64,000 nucleotides of DNA. Source: Mansonella perstans. Its lineage: Eukaryota; Nematoda; Chromadorea; Rhabditida; Onchocercidae. The stretch covers positions 62,001-126,000 of the forward strand of contig JBAMDO010000018.1 of assembly GCA_037074765.1 (NCBI GenBank). The letters run 5' to 3'. Of the stretch, positions 1 through 14,000 are shown piece by piece. The notes under the pieces were generated by a model. That model saw only the letters and a program-made list of their open reading frames with translations. It did not search any database and was not told where the DNA came from. Numbering within the stretch: position 1 is the stretch's first letter; each line of letters opens with the position of its first letter. The translations under genes were made by a program, and so were the position numbers.

Positions 1-47
1 ATCTTGTCAGTTTAATTAATAATTAGTAATTCGCTTTTTTTTTTCAG

Positions 48-3000
48 GCCTGTGCACCGTTAGTACGGTATCACAATAGTTCAGCTTATACGGATGGTAC
101 TTGTTTCGTACTTGAAAGTGACCTCACACAGAAGGTTTCTTCATTTTGTTTATTAAAATTGAAACTACTGATAAGGTCATTTAATGAGGTTATTGATGAA
201 AATTGGACTGAGCAAATCATTAAGGGGTAGAATTTGCAATTACTGATTAAAAAGTTTCTGGAAGCATAAAAATTTAATTCCTGCCTTTTTTTTTTTCCAA
301 AATTATAATCGGTTTCCAATTCAAGCATAAAGCCATTCTTGGTTTACTGGTTTTTCGAGTTAAATTTTTTTTTCTCGAAATAAATGTACATTTAAGTGGT
401 GATTTCAAAATGCCATTTCGTTGAGAGATAAACCAGCGGTATATGAATAACATTCTTGATTATTAATCATAATGTTAATCATTATGTGCAATTATGCAGA
501 GCATTTGTAATTTCAGCTTTATCAATGCAAAATGATTTCCGTTTTCTTTTTTTCATACAAATCTGGCTTAATTGATAATATATACATAATATTTGTATAG
601 TTCGTTGAAACTATTAAATGCATCGTAACCGGTCAGTTACAAGTACTTACAAAATTATCAAAAGCCAATTACTTGAGGCTTTATCTGTTGAAGCACTATA
701 ATAGAAAGTTCGAAGGTATTTTAAATACTTGTAGTTTGAGGTAATAACATTTTTGGAATGATTAAAATGTATATACTTTTAAATTTGAAAAAAAATGTCG
801 TACGATAATTTGCATATAGTTATCACAGTGTCATACTTAATTAGATTTAAATATGTAATTAGATTTTTGCATTTGAGGAAATTCTGGTATCATGCTCACA
901 ACCAGGTTTACCTCGAACTGACCGACATAATGAATTTGGTTCTTGCATGGAAGGTTTCAGTGGTTATGTTGATGAATCGATGGTTATCACTGGTTTGCTC
1001 ATATAATTATTAATTTTGTGAAAATTCTTTTTTTTTTTGAAATTTAAAAGAGCAAATAATAAAGAATATACCCTTACATACTGTAAAAGATGATCGTTGA
1101 AGTAGGAAGTTAACAAATTTGAGCAGCTTAACTGGTCATATTCAAACACGAAATTTGCATTTATCTGAAAGTTTTTAGATCTCTAGTCATTAAGATTTAG
1201 AAGTTAAATAAGTTGCAGAGGAACTTTTTTATTTCAAAATTTTAATCATTTCGTAGATTTTGTTTGCTTAGCAGTCAAACAGTTGCGAAAACTATGCCTG
1301 TTATTCTAGGCTTTCCATTTTTGCAGCTGAATAAAATCCAAAAAGCCTTCCTTTTCAAACAGCTATTAATAATGTTAAATTTTTTTTGGAAATGCAAAAA
1401 AATCGATTTTTAAATACAAAATAAAAGAGCTTTGATGAAAAAAAGAGGATCTATTTGAGTATTTCGGTAAAAAATTTTTTAACTAACATTAAATGATTGA
1501 TCACATAGATATAAAATAAAGTTTAAAAAAAAATTAAAAATTAAAAAGTTAAAAAAATTAAGGAGCTAAAAAAGTTAAAGGAATAAAGTCTAAAAAAATT
1601 AAAAACTAGGGATGATTTGAAAATTAAAAAAATTAAAAATTAAAATGATTAAAATGGGAATTGAAGAGAAAAATTCAGTTCACAAAGTTACAAAATTAGT
1701 CACTTAATTAATAATCAAATAGAGACTAAAAGGTAAAATTAATTTTTCAATTTTTAAAGTTAATGTTGAATAATTGAACTGAATGAAAAAATTCCAAAGT
1801 TCCTAAAAATGAACAAGAATTTTTATCCTGTAAATGTAACACAATATTACAGGTTTACCGGGTGCAAAAAAATGGACAGGTGGTGTATTTGGCCGATATT
1901 ATCCGAAGGATATTTTTGCAATGAATCGTGATCGCTGGACCATGGGTGTAGATCCAAAGTTACATGGTATACGATCGAAATTTCAAGGACATGATTATCT
2001 TGGATTTTCTGTACGACATGGACATTTTGGTTTTTGGTAATTTAAATGCTAAATTCTGTGTTTAATTTTTAATTTTTCCAAAATTTATTCGAAAAATTTT
2101 TAGTTCAAAATCTTTTCTTTTTTAAATAATTTTGGTAAAAAAACAAATTGAATTGAAATATTAAATGGCAAAAAAAAGAAATTTCTTTACAAAATGCAAA
2201 AGTTTTTGATAAAATTATATTTCTAAATTGTAAAATTTGCAAGATTTTATATTACTAATGCTAATTTGGTAATTTACACTTTGAATTGCTTTGAAAATTT
2301 CTCCACAACATCGCAGTTTAAAATAAGATTTATTATTCAATAATTTCACGAAATTAATTATCAAAATTACAAGCAAAATTTTCGAAGCAAATATTTTTGA
2401 AAATAAGTTAATAATTTAAATTACTTTTTTCTATTTGTCACTTATTTCAATTTTAGTTCGTTATCAAAAAAAAACTAACAAAGCAAATTAACAAAGAAAA
2501 AAAATTGTTAATTTGATTTTTATAAAAAAATGCTATCATAGTTGAATGAAAATAAATAATTCGTTGTGAAATTTCCGACAACGAATTATTGATTGAAAAT
2601 ATATTTCTCATTAATTATCAAGTTAGAGGGCTAAAAATTAATGAATGCTTATGTCATGCATTGATACTCGTATTCATTCATGTGAAGATAAATTACTCAT
2701 AAGAGGATTATTTCTTATGAATATTAATGCAGAAGAAAATTGAAGCAACATGTTGATATCTTATTAGCATAGAAAACTTTCCCACATTAATTATAAAGGG
2801 AAATTATTCGACCTAAATTCTTACGGCTATGATAGTTGAGCAAACTTCTTGATACCATCTGCATGAAAGTGAACCTGAAATAATTATGTAATTATCTAAT
2901 GATCTAATTATGGTCTCTTCATCTGATTTCCGAAAAAAGGAAAAAATGCCAGAGATTGTTGCAGGTTTGAAGATAAAGATAACACAACAATTGTGGCTGG

Positions 3001-6000
3001 TGCTACGCGATACAATCAAACGGGTGCTGTAGCTTTTCTGCCATTTCGTAACGGTCAATCATTGAATTCTCATGCTTCACACTATCTGACCCTCACCGAC
3101 GATAGCTTTATACTTCAAGGTTCACAGCTTGGTTCAGCATTTGGTTATGCAATTGAAGTGACCGATCTTAACAATGATAGGTCAGTTATTTTTCCTGTTA
3201 TCCATCTATTCGTATCAATTAATCGATAATTTCCGTTTTTCTAATGTTACAATTTTAGGTTTGATGATTTGCTAGTTGGAGCTCCTTTTGAATATTCCGA
3301 AACAGCTGATGGTTCATTTGGTGGTACTGTATACATATTTTATTCAGCCGGAATACGACGTAAACGTCATGAAAATGATCAAGTTTTCCTGAAGCCAATT
3401 AAAGTTCGCGGTCAAGGAATTTATTCACAATTTGGTCTAGCAATAACACGTTTAGGAAACGTGGATGGTGATAATAATAATTACAACGGTAAAATCATTC
3501 ATTCATTGCTTTAAGAACAATCAACGAGGAGGATTATTATGAATTTAAATATGTTTAACCTTTGAACCAGGAAAGTTAGAATATTTGAGTCGATGAGATT
3601 CTTTCAAAGTTTTTTGACAGAAATCTTCAACACTCTTTAGTTAAAGTAACTAAGTAAGATATATTATTTTGTTGAATTTTACAATTTTAAAAAATTAGTT
3701 CAAAAAATTTTTTTTTGCCAGCTTCTCTTCCAATACTTTTTTTTTCAGATTTTGCTATCGGCGCACCGTTTACTAATAATGGAAAAGGTGCAGTGTATAT
3801 TTATCTTGGTGCGAAATCACCAGATACATTCAAATCTGAACCCATACAGGTTGGTGTATCAAGAGAGACCGACCTTCTAAGTGATTGACACGAGGAAAGA
3901 TCCTTTTTTTATCGGCTCCTATAAAATCAACTAATTTTTCCGGTTTATTGTTGACCGTTCTCATTTAACTCATTAACAGTTCAATTTTTCGAGTTTTTCT
4001 GATGAATTTAGGTGATAACCGCTGATGACTTACCACAACAATACTTGCATGTGAAACCACTAAGAACTTTTGGATTCTCATTATCCGGCGGATCAGATTT
4101 GGATGGCAATGGTTACAATGATTTGGTTGTTGGCGCTTTTGCATCTGATACAGTTACCGTACTTCGAGCCAGACCAGTAATTTATATCAATGCGCGACAT
4201 TTAGATAATGATATGAAAATTGACATCGATGGTGACTCATCTTGTTTCAGGACCGCACAAACATGGTAAATGCTACTAAATTTTTAATATTAATTAAAAG
4301 TATTTATATAAATTCATAAATTTGATGATATTTACTTACATCTAGAAAACCGCAAATGATGGTGATAATTTCCAATTGAAATTAATTTAAATTTCATCAA
4401 TTCGAGATATTCGTTTGAAAAATTGTAAATAAAACAATTTCGATTATCATCCTTTCTTTCAATTAAAATAAAGGTCACAATTCAGGCCTATTTCTTTCAT
4501 TTATCCAACTCTACGCAAACTATTTTTCAACTTTGCAAAATAAAATTGCAAATTCTTTGTAAAATTTTTAACTGCTATTTTACAGCTTTACGATTGGTAC
4601 GGAATTATCGGTGGATCAAACAAATGCAAAAAATTCATCGAAATTGCTAAATTTTGATACTGATGTTTTCAAATGCATACTTGAGGTCAAGCAAATTTTT
4701 GTAAATTTCAATTTTCTTTCGCAATCAATTTTTTGCATTTCAAATTTGAATTTCAATTTTTTCTTCCATCAATTGTTGCTTGCGAAATTGGCATTTTTAA
4801 ATGTTAAAAAAAGTATCTGATTCGATTATACAGTATTTCATTTTAACAATGATAACTAGTATGATAGCACTGTAAATGATTTGAAAAAATCTATTCTGAA
4901 TAAAATTTATTCCCGAATTGAACAGTGCAGTTTTCCCTTACATTAACAAAATAGAGACTGTAGTAATTTTATAGACTATAGTAATTGCGGTGATTTTGCA
5001 TTTAAATGGTATTTTTTAGTAAAAGAAAGGAAGTTTTATGGCTCTTTTACAGCGTCGTAAACTCTTTTGAAATAAAATAGAAAACTTTTATGTTTCTTTC
5101 AGGTTGTAGCATTGAGTTCAGGAGTAGGGACTCGAGCTCGTGTCCTTGAATCACGTAAGGAGAATTATATGTGGAATTGTGGACGAGGGGCGAATCGGAA
5201 ACCACAAATAAAGAACCACAAACTTTTTATTACAGTATGTTGAATGACAACTTTTCAATATTTTTTTCAAATTTGAATAATTTCCAGATAATTTTAAACT
5301 ATCATCCAGTAAAAGTTATCTATTGTTACATTTATCTCAGACTCAATTGTATTTGGTTTTATTGAGGAATCTAGAAGTATATTTTGGCTTATCTCAGCAG
5401 TAACATAATTTGTAAGCCTGAGCCTATTTTGAATGATAGTGTTGTTATTGTAGAAATATTCAATTTTTATTTTCATAGAATACAAATAGCGATTGGATAA
5501 ATCCAATCAAGTTGCGATTTTCCGTACGATTACGTAATGAAGCGGTTCCACAGATGCCTCGGAATGGTGGCAAAATAGTTGACATGAATTTATATCCTGT
5601 GCTAAATAAGTATGGATCACAAGATACATTCATCGTGAGCTTTTTTTTTTCTCAGGACTGCAGAAATTTATACGATGATAATAAGAGCGAATAATTAGTA
5701 TTGCAAATTCCGAAATTAATTATGCTATTTATGAGACGTTAATTATTTCAAGTAGCTTGAAAAAGTTTCAAAAAATTAGGTTATATTGATATTCTGGAAA
5801 TTTTCTCAAACTTCCTTGATTTAGGAATTACTTGTCACTATTTCTTATTATCCCTAATTTTTTTTGTTTGCAAAATTAAATTTCATTATCAATGGAAAAT
5901 TAATTTGTTCACGTTCGAACTATTACAGATACATTTCAACCGGAAATGTGGCGTGGATAATGTTTGTACAAGCGATTTACAACTACAAGCCGTTCTACCG

Positions 6001-8058
6001 GGAATTTCGTAAGTATACATAAATTTTAGGAATGGCTATTAAGAATTCAATTAATTGATTGTAATTTGAATTTGTTCATAAAATTACGGTGAAATAACAG
6101 ATTTTCATTATAAAAAAAACCGGGAATATCCAAACTTTGTAGTATTTTATCATTAATTTTAGTATTTGAATAATTATTTTATTAATAATCTAAATTTGAA
6201 TAGTTTTTTTAGTCAAGAAGAAGATGGAACGTACGTAACTCAAGTCGGCGAAAAAGCTACCATTGATATATCGTTCTTGGTAAAAAATAATGCTGAAAGA
6301 GCCTATGAGGCTACACTTTTCATCGAATATAATTCCGATAATTTAGATATTCCAGTTTTAAACAAAAAAAATAGCCCAGTTAATATTGATGATTTCAAAG
6401 GTAATTTGGCTATTATATCGCTTGGAAATCCTATGGAACCAAATAAACAGGTAGTTTTAGTTAATTTTAATAATATTACACAGTCCGTATTTGTCATTTA
6501 TTACGAGTAATACCAGTAATTATCAAATGATCGATCATTGAAATAATCAGTCATTTCAATGTTTCTGCTGAAAATTCCATATGTTACAAATTTCAAAAAT
6601 TCTCGAAGCAAAATTGAATCGAATACAGTTTGGCGAAAAAATCTCGCAAGACATTTTTGTTCTGTTCGTAACGTTAAGCAATCTTATTTATTATCAATGG
6701 TTAGTAGTGTTAGTATTATTATTAAAATGATTTTGCAAATATTTTCAGTTGAAATTTGAACTTAGCTTTCGGATAGCACGTGGACGTACGGAAGGTTTGG
6801 CTAAACCTCTAGAATTTCGAGCCTTCGTCAACAGTACCAGTAATGAAAGGAATTCGGATGATAATTCATGGAAAGCAACCGTACGTGTAATCAAACGAGC
6901 TGAATTAGAACTTAGCGCTATTTCTGATCCTGCAATTGTCAGGTAGGTGAAATTCATTTCAGGTAAAAGTTAAATTTGGAAAAAAATATTGCAAATCATT
7001 ATACATGTATTAAATGATTAAATAATCCGAGGATTTATAGCTGGTATAAAATTAGAGATATATCTATGCCACTCCTATTTAAGTACAGATGAAATCATTA
7101 GTAAACTTAAATAATGAAAAATTAATTTCATCTGTACTCAACAGGAATTGAATAGATGGCTACATTGAGTTTTGAATGTGTTAGAAATATCTTACTTACT
7201 TCATTTGCATAAAGTTTGATTAGTTGATTTTATAATTAAAAAATTATTATATTAAAATTAAAATTTAATGTTAAGATATGGCGGTGAAATGAAAGGTGAG
7301 TCATCGATGGAATTTGATGCGGATATTGGACCACTTGTTGTTCATAAATACACTGTTACAAATAAAGGACCTTGGTCAGTGTCAAATGTCACCCTGCAGG
7401 TAAGGAATAATCGCAAATACATTTATAAGATTTAAATAAACCTGCTTTTTTTTCATTTTATTATAAAATCTTTAAATAAAAATCCCTCACTCTTAAAAAT
7501 TAAATTGAGAATTGAATTTGAATTTTAGGTTGACTGGCCCTATCAAGTGGCGAGTGTTTTTGCAATAGGTAAATGGGCATTATATCTTATGGAAGCACCA
7601 ACGATGCAACTAACTAATACTGATAACAGTAAAGATATCAAGCAATGTACAATGGTTTTACCACATGAATGGATCAATCCGTTACAGTTGAAATTTCTTC
7701 TGGAAACCGAAAATGAGAATTACTATGAGGAAGAGAGTGCAAATGATGATGATGATCATGATGATGGTGATGAAGGTGATGCATATCAAGATGAAGACCT
7801 GAATCGATTTAAGGTAAAATTGAATCATGATTTATTGGATAAAATTGCGGCGCTTTTTTTAATCACATAATATGTTATTAGAATTGACAATAACTTTTGC
7901 TGATCTATTAAATCTTTATACGGTCTGTACGGTTGTTTAAGTTTGATGACCTTTTCTTCTTCGATATCCAAAGTTCATTCATGAGCGTATAATTTCTTAC
8001 AAAGACTCAACCTACAACTGCTACTACTATTACTATTACTACTATTATACTATTACTA

Positions 8059-8110
<52 letters not shown>

Positions 8111-9508
8111 AACACTGGTACTTTTGGTTCACCTTTGCCATGATAAAAAAGATCAATTTTTCCAATATTTAGGTCCGAATCTAGGTAATCGAATGTAATA
8201 TAATGACCTAATAGAAATAATTAGATGAGATTTTTATTATTACTTTTATATTTCATTAGAAGATTTTATATTAGAATAAAATAGGCCACAGGGAAAAGTA
8301 TGATATACTGATAGGAGTTAGAGCAGTTTTACTCCTCACATATCTCCTTTATTACTATCCTGATTTCATTTCTAGTTTGCTAACTTAAGGCTTGGCAACA
8401 CGTGGTCAGAAGTATAGGTAAGGAATCTTTTTTTTGAAATATTACATAGTGTTGGAATTGCTTCAGCGAACAGTTGAGGAATATCGCGAAAAGAGGCCAT
8501 CACGAGAATTACGTATAAAATCGACAAAAATTCGGGAAAAATCAGGTGAAGAAGTTGAAATTGTCAAAGTGGTAAGTGTATTTTCTTATTTGTTCCATAA
8601 ACCTTTCAGAATTTTAGCAACAGTAATAATTATTACTCAACGATCAGTTCAAAGTTTGCATGCTAAGAGAGATCAACATTTCGATATAGTTGATAGCAAT
8701 ACTCTTCATTATTTTCATTTCACAGACGAAAAGTCGCATTCCGCTTACAATACTGCATAAAATGATTGTCGTATGTATAATCCGGAATTTCATTTCAGTC
8801 GGAATTTTTTTTAACAAATCTTTTTTGCAGAACTGTGCTGATAAGACAGCGAAATGCTTCACTGTCACATGTCATTTCGATTTTCTTGATGTTGATGCTG
8901 CAGCAGTGATAGATTTCCGATCTCGATTATGGAATGCTACCTTTATTGAAGCAAGTTTTCGAATTAAGTCAATTAAGTCAAGTTTTCGAATTAAGTCAAT
9001 GCAACTAATCGATCAATGTTGTTGTCATTTAGCACACTATAATCATTAACATACATATTCATAATAGCTAATATAAAATTCGACAATTTAATTTACACAT
9101 TGAAAAATGCGCATGCATGCTTATTCAGATATTTTAGCAATCATTCAATAATTGCTATTCTTCAACATTGCCCAATCTTTTTAGGATTATTACGATATAG
9201 CATATGTTGAAATTTTATCTTCTGGTCGTTTAATTCTGGATCAAGAGCAAGGTATCGAAGAGCGAAACACACAAAATAATTTTGCATCTGCCTCAACTCA
9301 TGCGTATCCCGATCGACCTGCCATCCTAGATACAGCACCAATTCCGTGGTGGATAATTGCTGCAGCTGCTCTTCTAGGCCTACTAATTTTATTCATTTTG
9401 ATATTAATTTTCTGGAAATGTGGATTCTTCAAACGAAATCGACCAAATCATCCAACACTATATCAAGCTGAATACCAATTTCGGCGAGAGGAAACAAATG
9501 AGGCATAG
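48..9508 (+). CDS. ina-1: Integrin alpha chain, laminin-type (INA-1-like), 5'-partial
   Basis: Type I membrane adhesion receptor that pairs with a beta integrin and links matrix (probably laminin) to the cytoskeleton. Exons: 48-134, 878-992, 1853-2036, 2965-3180, 3259-3488, 3749-3849, 4012-4265, 4586-4685, 5103-5234, 5479-5634, 5929-6008, 6213-6450, 6749-6942, 7276-7399, 7529-7813, 8467-8571, 8726-8770, 8831-8950, 9185-9508. All phases join to give 1029 aa. The N-terminal part, with the signal peptide and first blade, lies left of the window. The beta-propeller has FG-GAP calcium loops of DxNxDxxxD and DxDxNxYxD type ([29 protein letters not shown]). The laminin-type signature [15 protein letters not shown] follows the last blade. 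Thigh and calf domains come next, then a transmembrane helix near 9350-9420 and the cytoplasmic motif [10 protein letters not shown]. An RPSR site near 8497 could be a convertase cleavage point. The exon at 7529 carries an Asp/Glu-rich insert. The last intron uses a GC donor. Choice of INA-1 over PAT-2 rests on the laminin-type signature and the KCGFFKR tail. Confidence 0.94.
2555..2590. repeat. Inverted repeat, 13-bp arms
   Basis: AATAATTCGTTGT and its reverse complement ACAACGAATTATT, separated by 10 nt, in the integrin intron 2037-2964. Confidence 0.8.
7082..7138. repeat. Inverted repeat, 14-bp arms
   Basis: AGTACAGATGAAAT and its exact reverse complement, 29 nt apart, in the integrin intron 6943-7275. 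The arms enclose a TAAATAATG-rich loop. Confidence 0.8.
8020..8110 (+). repeat. (CTA)n trinucleotide microsatellite
   Basis: Imperfect then nearly pure CTA/TAC repeat inside the 653-nt integrin intron between 7813 and 8467. It is likely length-polymorphic. Confidence 0.9.
8951..9184 (+). other. GC-AG intron of the integrin gene
   Basis: The exon ends in phase 0 (...ATT GAA) and the intron starts GCAAGT; the acceptor is TTTTTTAG before GATTATTAC. The only nearby GT, three bases inside, would give phase 1 and hit a stop in the last exon. The intron also contains a short direct duplication of AAGTTTTCGAATTAAGTCAA. Confidence 0.8.
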
Positions 9509-11011
9509 AAATTAAATTGAGCTTTCAAATATTTCCAAATTTTAGCATGCTTTCATGTACTATGCAATTTACACATGGAACTGTTGAACAAATCTGACCC
9601 TGTCTAAAAAAAACTGAAGCAAGAAAAACCGGTTTCTCTCTACTTCGTATACCATAATGAAATGTAATTTCATGCATATGCGGGTTTAACATTGATCATT
9701 TAAATTGTTATATTGATAATGTATGTTTATTATTAGTTGTATGTTTGTTAAATTTTTGTACGATAAAACAAATGTGTATTTCAAAATGACACAAATTGAT
9801 AAATTTTTAAAGCTAACAAAAATTTTTCAAAATTCTAAAATAATTTTGCATTTGAAATTTTGTCAGTATTTATTTGTTATATGATTAATTGATCACCAGA
9901 AGTTCTTTCCCTCTTTAAATTTTTTTTTCTTTTTTATTTAAACAAATTATTTATTTTATGCAGCTCACCTGTTAGATCGGTTTCAAGGTGCTATCTATAA
10001 AATTTTATTTTTCAATTTTTCAAACTTGATTTTTCAATTTTAATTATTACAAAGATACATATACACATATATTTCTATCCTCGAGATCTTTTTACGTTAT
10101 TTTTAAGTGGAAAATAGGGGAAAATCAATTTCAAAATCCTACGGTTCATTTTTAAACCATTTAAAAAAAAAAATGAAATATTAGTGGTAAATTGAAAGTG
10201 CTGCAGCTTGCCCTAAAAACTTACAAATGATTTCAGTGATTTCGTGTGCTGATCAGTAATCAAAAAAAATTTTTTTTTTCACGAATCTTAAATATTTTCT
10301 TGTGAATCAATTAATTAATAAAAAGCTTCATCTCAAAAGCGGAACTGATTTCTGACTTTTCAGTTTAATACATTTCTTTTTTACAATGATTATTGCAACA
10401 AAAATTTTGAAAGTTCAAATTTATTCAATTTCTGAAATTTATCCATTTTTTTTTTGCTCAAATTATTTTCAATCATTTTATATTTGTGCATTAATTAGAA
10501 TGCTGTAGAAAAGGAAATACAAAAATGCTATGTATTAGTTTTGCAGGAAAAAGAAAAGAAATTTTTGAGTTTTTGAAATTTGAAATTTCAATTGAATTAT
10601 GGCAATTTTGTATTGAATAAATTTTAGATGCCATATTGCTGTTTTTTGGTGCTTTATAGTTCAATGATTTTACAATACAATATCCTTTTTTGTTTTTTGT
10701 TTTTTAATCCATTTTTTACACTTTTTTCTTCTTTTTTTTTTTTTTTGAAATACCACTTTGTTTATTTGTCGCATTTATTTGTTGAAATCAGTGATACATT
10801 CAGTGTATAAATATTATTATATCATATTGCTTTGACAATTTGATAGATGATGATATCAGAAATTAAAGCAAATCTGAGCAGAACTTTCGATGAATTGTTG
10901 GATTTGACATTTGACCTTTCATCATTTTTATTCAACTTTCAACTGAATTTATTTAGGAAGCTTTATTTTTAGTTGAAACATTTATAAGTAACAAAAATTT
11001 TGCCGAACTTC

Positions 11012-11040
11012 CAACTAAGCAAAAAAATTTTGCTTAGTTG
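11012..11040. repeat. Perfect inverted repeat, 13-bp stem, 3-nt loop
   Basis: The left arm CAACTAAGCAAAA and right arm TTTTGCTTAGTTG are exact reverse complements separated by AAA. It lies 1.5 kb downstream of the integrin stop. No function can be read from it. Confidence 0.8.
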
Positions 11041-14000
11041 AAACAATTAATAGCGTCAAAAATAAAATGAGTATTTGTTTCTTCCCATAAAGTATAGGTA
11101 AAATAAAGTATAAGCATTATTGTCATCCATTATTTATTTGGTACAGATAATCACTTGTTTTGACTTATAACATTCATGAGCCTTAAATTTTTGGCCCTAA
11201 AACATTCATGAGCCTATTTGAACATTGTACCAATAAGATGAGCATTGTTGTGAGTAAACTTTTTTTTTTGATTTTGATTATCACTGCATTTATTTTCCTA
11301 GGCTGATAATTTTTAAAACACAATTTATTCAAAAATAACGCAACCACTGTGGTCAAATCATTATCATGAAACAATAGATATTACCTATATGTTTGGGGAA
11401 CAAAAAAATAATGATACTGGAAAGCAATTTAAAATCTAGCATTGTATAACTGTACATAGGAATAGTCTTAAAATGAACCAATCTTAAAAATAAATAGAAA
11501 ATGACAATATTGTAATGACAAAGTTGACCCAATTAAGCATCATTAATTTTCCGAAAGGTCTATTGTATGTGTAATAAACAGTTCGAAGTAAAAATTTTAA
11601 TGAATTTTCTATAAATTTAACAAAATTAACTTTTAATTCTAGTGAAACATTTTTTCGTTTCATCATCTGAATTCAGTATAATTTGGATAGAGTTTTTTAT
11701 ATTTAAATGAGACAAGTCAATTGGATTAATTACTTATTAAGCCCGAATAATTACCATAATTACCGCAAGGGTGCAAATTCCAAATTTCATTTTTCATTTA
11801 CAAAATAAAAAATTTGTCACATATTTTTCTACCAGTATTCATTGACTACTTTTAAATTGTTTTCCTTCACATCTTTTTCAAGATTATTGAATGTCGCAAT
11901 TAGATATTGATCAAATCATTGTAATGCAAGTCATGTAATGCACAATAACAGCTTTTCATAGGAATCCATTTAACTTTTTCAATGAAATGTTTTTTGTGAA
12001 AAAAATCATTCAATTTTTTAAAAAATTTTTGTCTCAAATGCAATTCACAGTTTTTCAATTCATTCAAACGGTTCAAAATAACATTTTATCATTTTTTGTC
12101 GTTTCAAAGAAAAAAATGAAATTCAAATTAGTTAAAATTTTAATTCTCAAAATTATTTTCTCACTAAAATTCCAATTTTATTCTCATTGAAGAAATATAA
12201 AAAAGATTGCAAAATGATTCATTATTATGATGTCTTCTACATAAAGTACTGAAAGGAAACAAAATTCGTTTAAATTCTTACTGATTTATCATTTTAAGAA
12301 TTATCTTTTGTTTTTTGTTCTTTTTTTTTGCATTTCCGTTTTTTTTCTTTATTTCAAATGGAAAAGCATTGTTTCAATTCTTCGATATTTCAATTATTTG
12401 GTATTTGACATTTAGCGGTCCGAAGATGTAAAGCGATAATTGTACAATGTTATAAAGGTTATCAACCTTTTCTATGTTCAAATAAAAAGGCAGTCATATT
12501 GTTGAAACCAAATTTCGTGAGATTTGTTATTTTCTTTTTTTTGCTTAAATTATTTTGCTTTACAAAAGAAAAAAATGATAATTAATTAAATTATTAAAGT
12601 GAAAGAAATTAAGCTGAAAATTTAATGAAATTTGGAAAAATTTAACAGAAAATTTTAAAATTCGATAAAATTGTATTTTTCTAAATTTATGCATAGGAAA
12701 AAATGTATTAGCTCATTCAAACAAAAAAAAAAAAAAAAATTATTACAAATGATTTTTCCCATTTAATACGAAAAATATACCGAAATGAAAATCATGATAA
12801 ATAATAAATTTACATTGAGTTACTGTCAATGAATTACTCATTCATCTCTTTCCAATTATAATGTTTTTGCTTCTGGAGAAAACTTATCCAAAAACGTAAT
12901 GAAATTGCTGCTAAATTATCACTTTTATTATAATAATAATAAAAGCATACTTAAAAGTTATAATACTGAATTACAGCACTTTTGTTTCTGGAAGATAGTC
13001 ATCCGGAAGCAGAAAGAAAGTGTTGTTAAAATATCACTTTTATACTTGAATGAGATTACAGTCACCATAAGTGTTACTTTTCCATTTTATTATTACTGTA
13101 AGTGTTACTTTTCCGTATTTGCTATGTATTTTTTTTCCGGATTGTCGGCAGAACATTCATCACTGCATTAAATCCAACAGTACCTTGGATTACAAAAATT
13201 TCTCAAACTTCAAATGAAACAATTGTTGAAGCTTCGAGCAATCATTTTTCATATTTTCATATATCCGAACAATTAATTTACAAATCGTTAATAAAGCTAA
13301 AATTTTTAGACAGCATTTCTTCTACAACTGCAACATTTTAGTTTTAGGTCAAAATTAATTAATTACAAGAAATTTTTCTACTTTTCCATTTTTTTTCTCT
13401 TTTTTGGTCTTGTTATAAATTTTCCTATCGGAAGTAATTTTTTTTTTAAATTATTTTTTTTTGTTCATTCATCACTGTATAAAATTCTTCAGCATTAACA
13501 TACTAATACATTCCACATTAACACTACTGAACAAATAATTAGATTAATTTGTCCAGCTATAAATATTGTTTGTTCATTTCTATTCCTAAAAATTAACAAG
13601 CGGTTTCGAAAATTAATTATTTTTCAATTCACATTATTTTTTTCAAGAAAAGTTTTTTCACAAAAAATAATCGTATCCAGCGATACGATTCAATTGAATG
13701 TTATCAATGACATATGCAAATTTATCAAGATGTCATTCAAAATATTATATTTAATTTATTAATTATTCATTTCTGCTTATAATTGTCATATTTGTTGACC
13801 ACAGAACTAAAGTGTTTAATTATTGTGTCATTCGTAATTTCCTCTAGTTATTTCCTTTCGTGAAACCACCAGATATGATAACTTCCTTTGCAAATGTCTA
13901 GTACCTGGCGATTCTTGATCTCGAAAAATATTCTAAGAATTGTTTCATTTTGTTCATCTCAATATTCAAATCATCATTCAGTGATTGAATCATACTAGTC

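Noticed and set aside
12899..13341. Overlapping + strand frames in the 8-kb gap
   Set aside because: They are low-complexity Tyr/Phe/Ile-rich translations with no splice pattern; the region has small internal repeats only.
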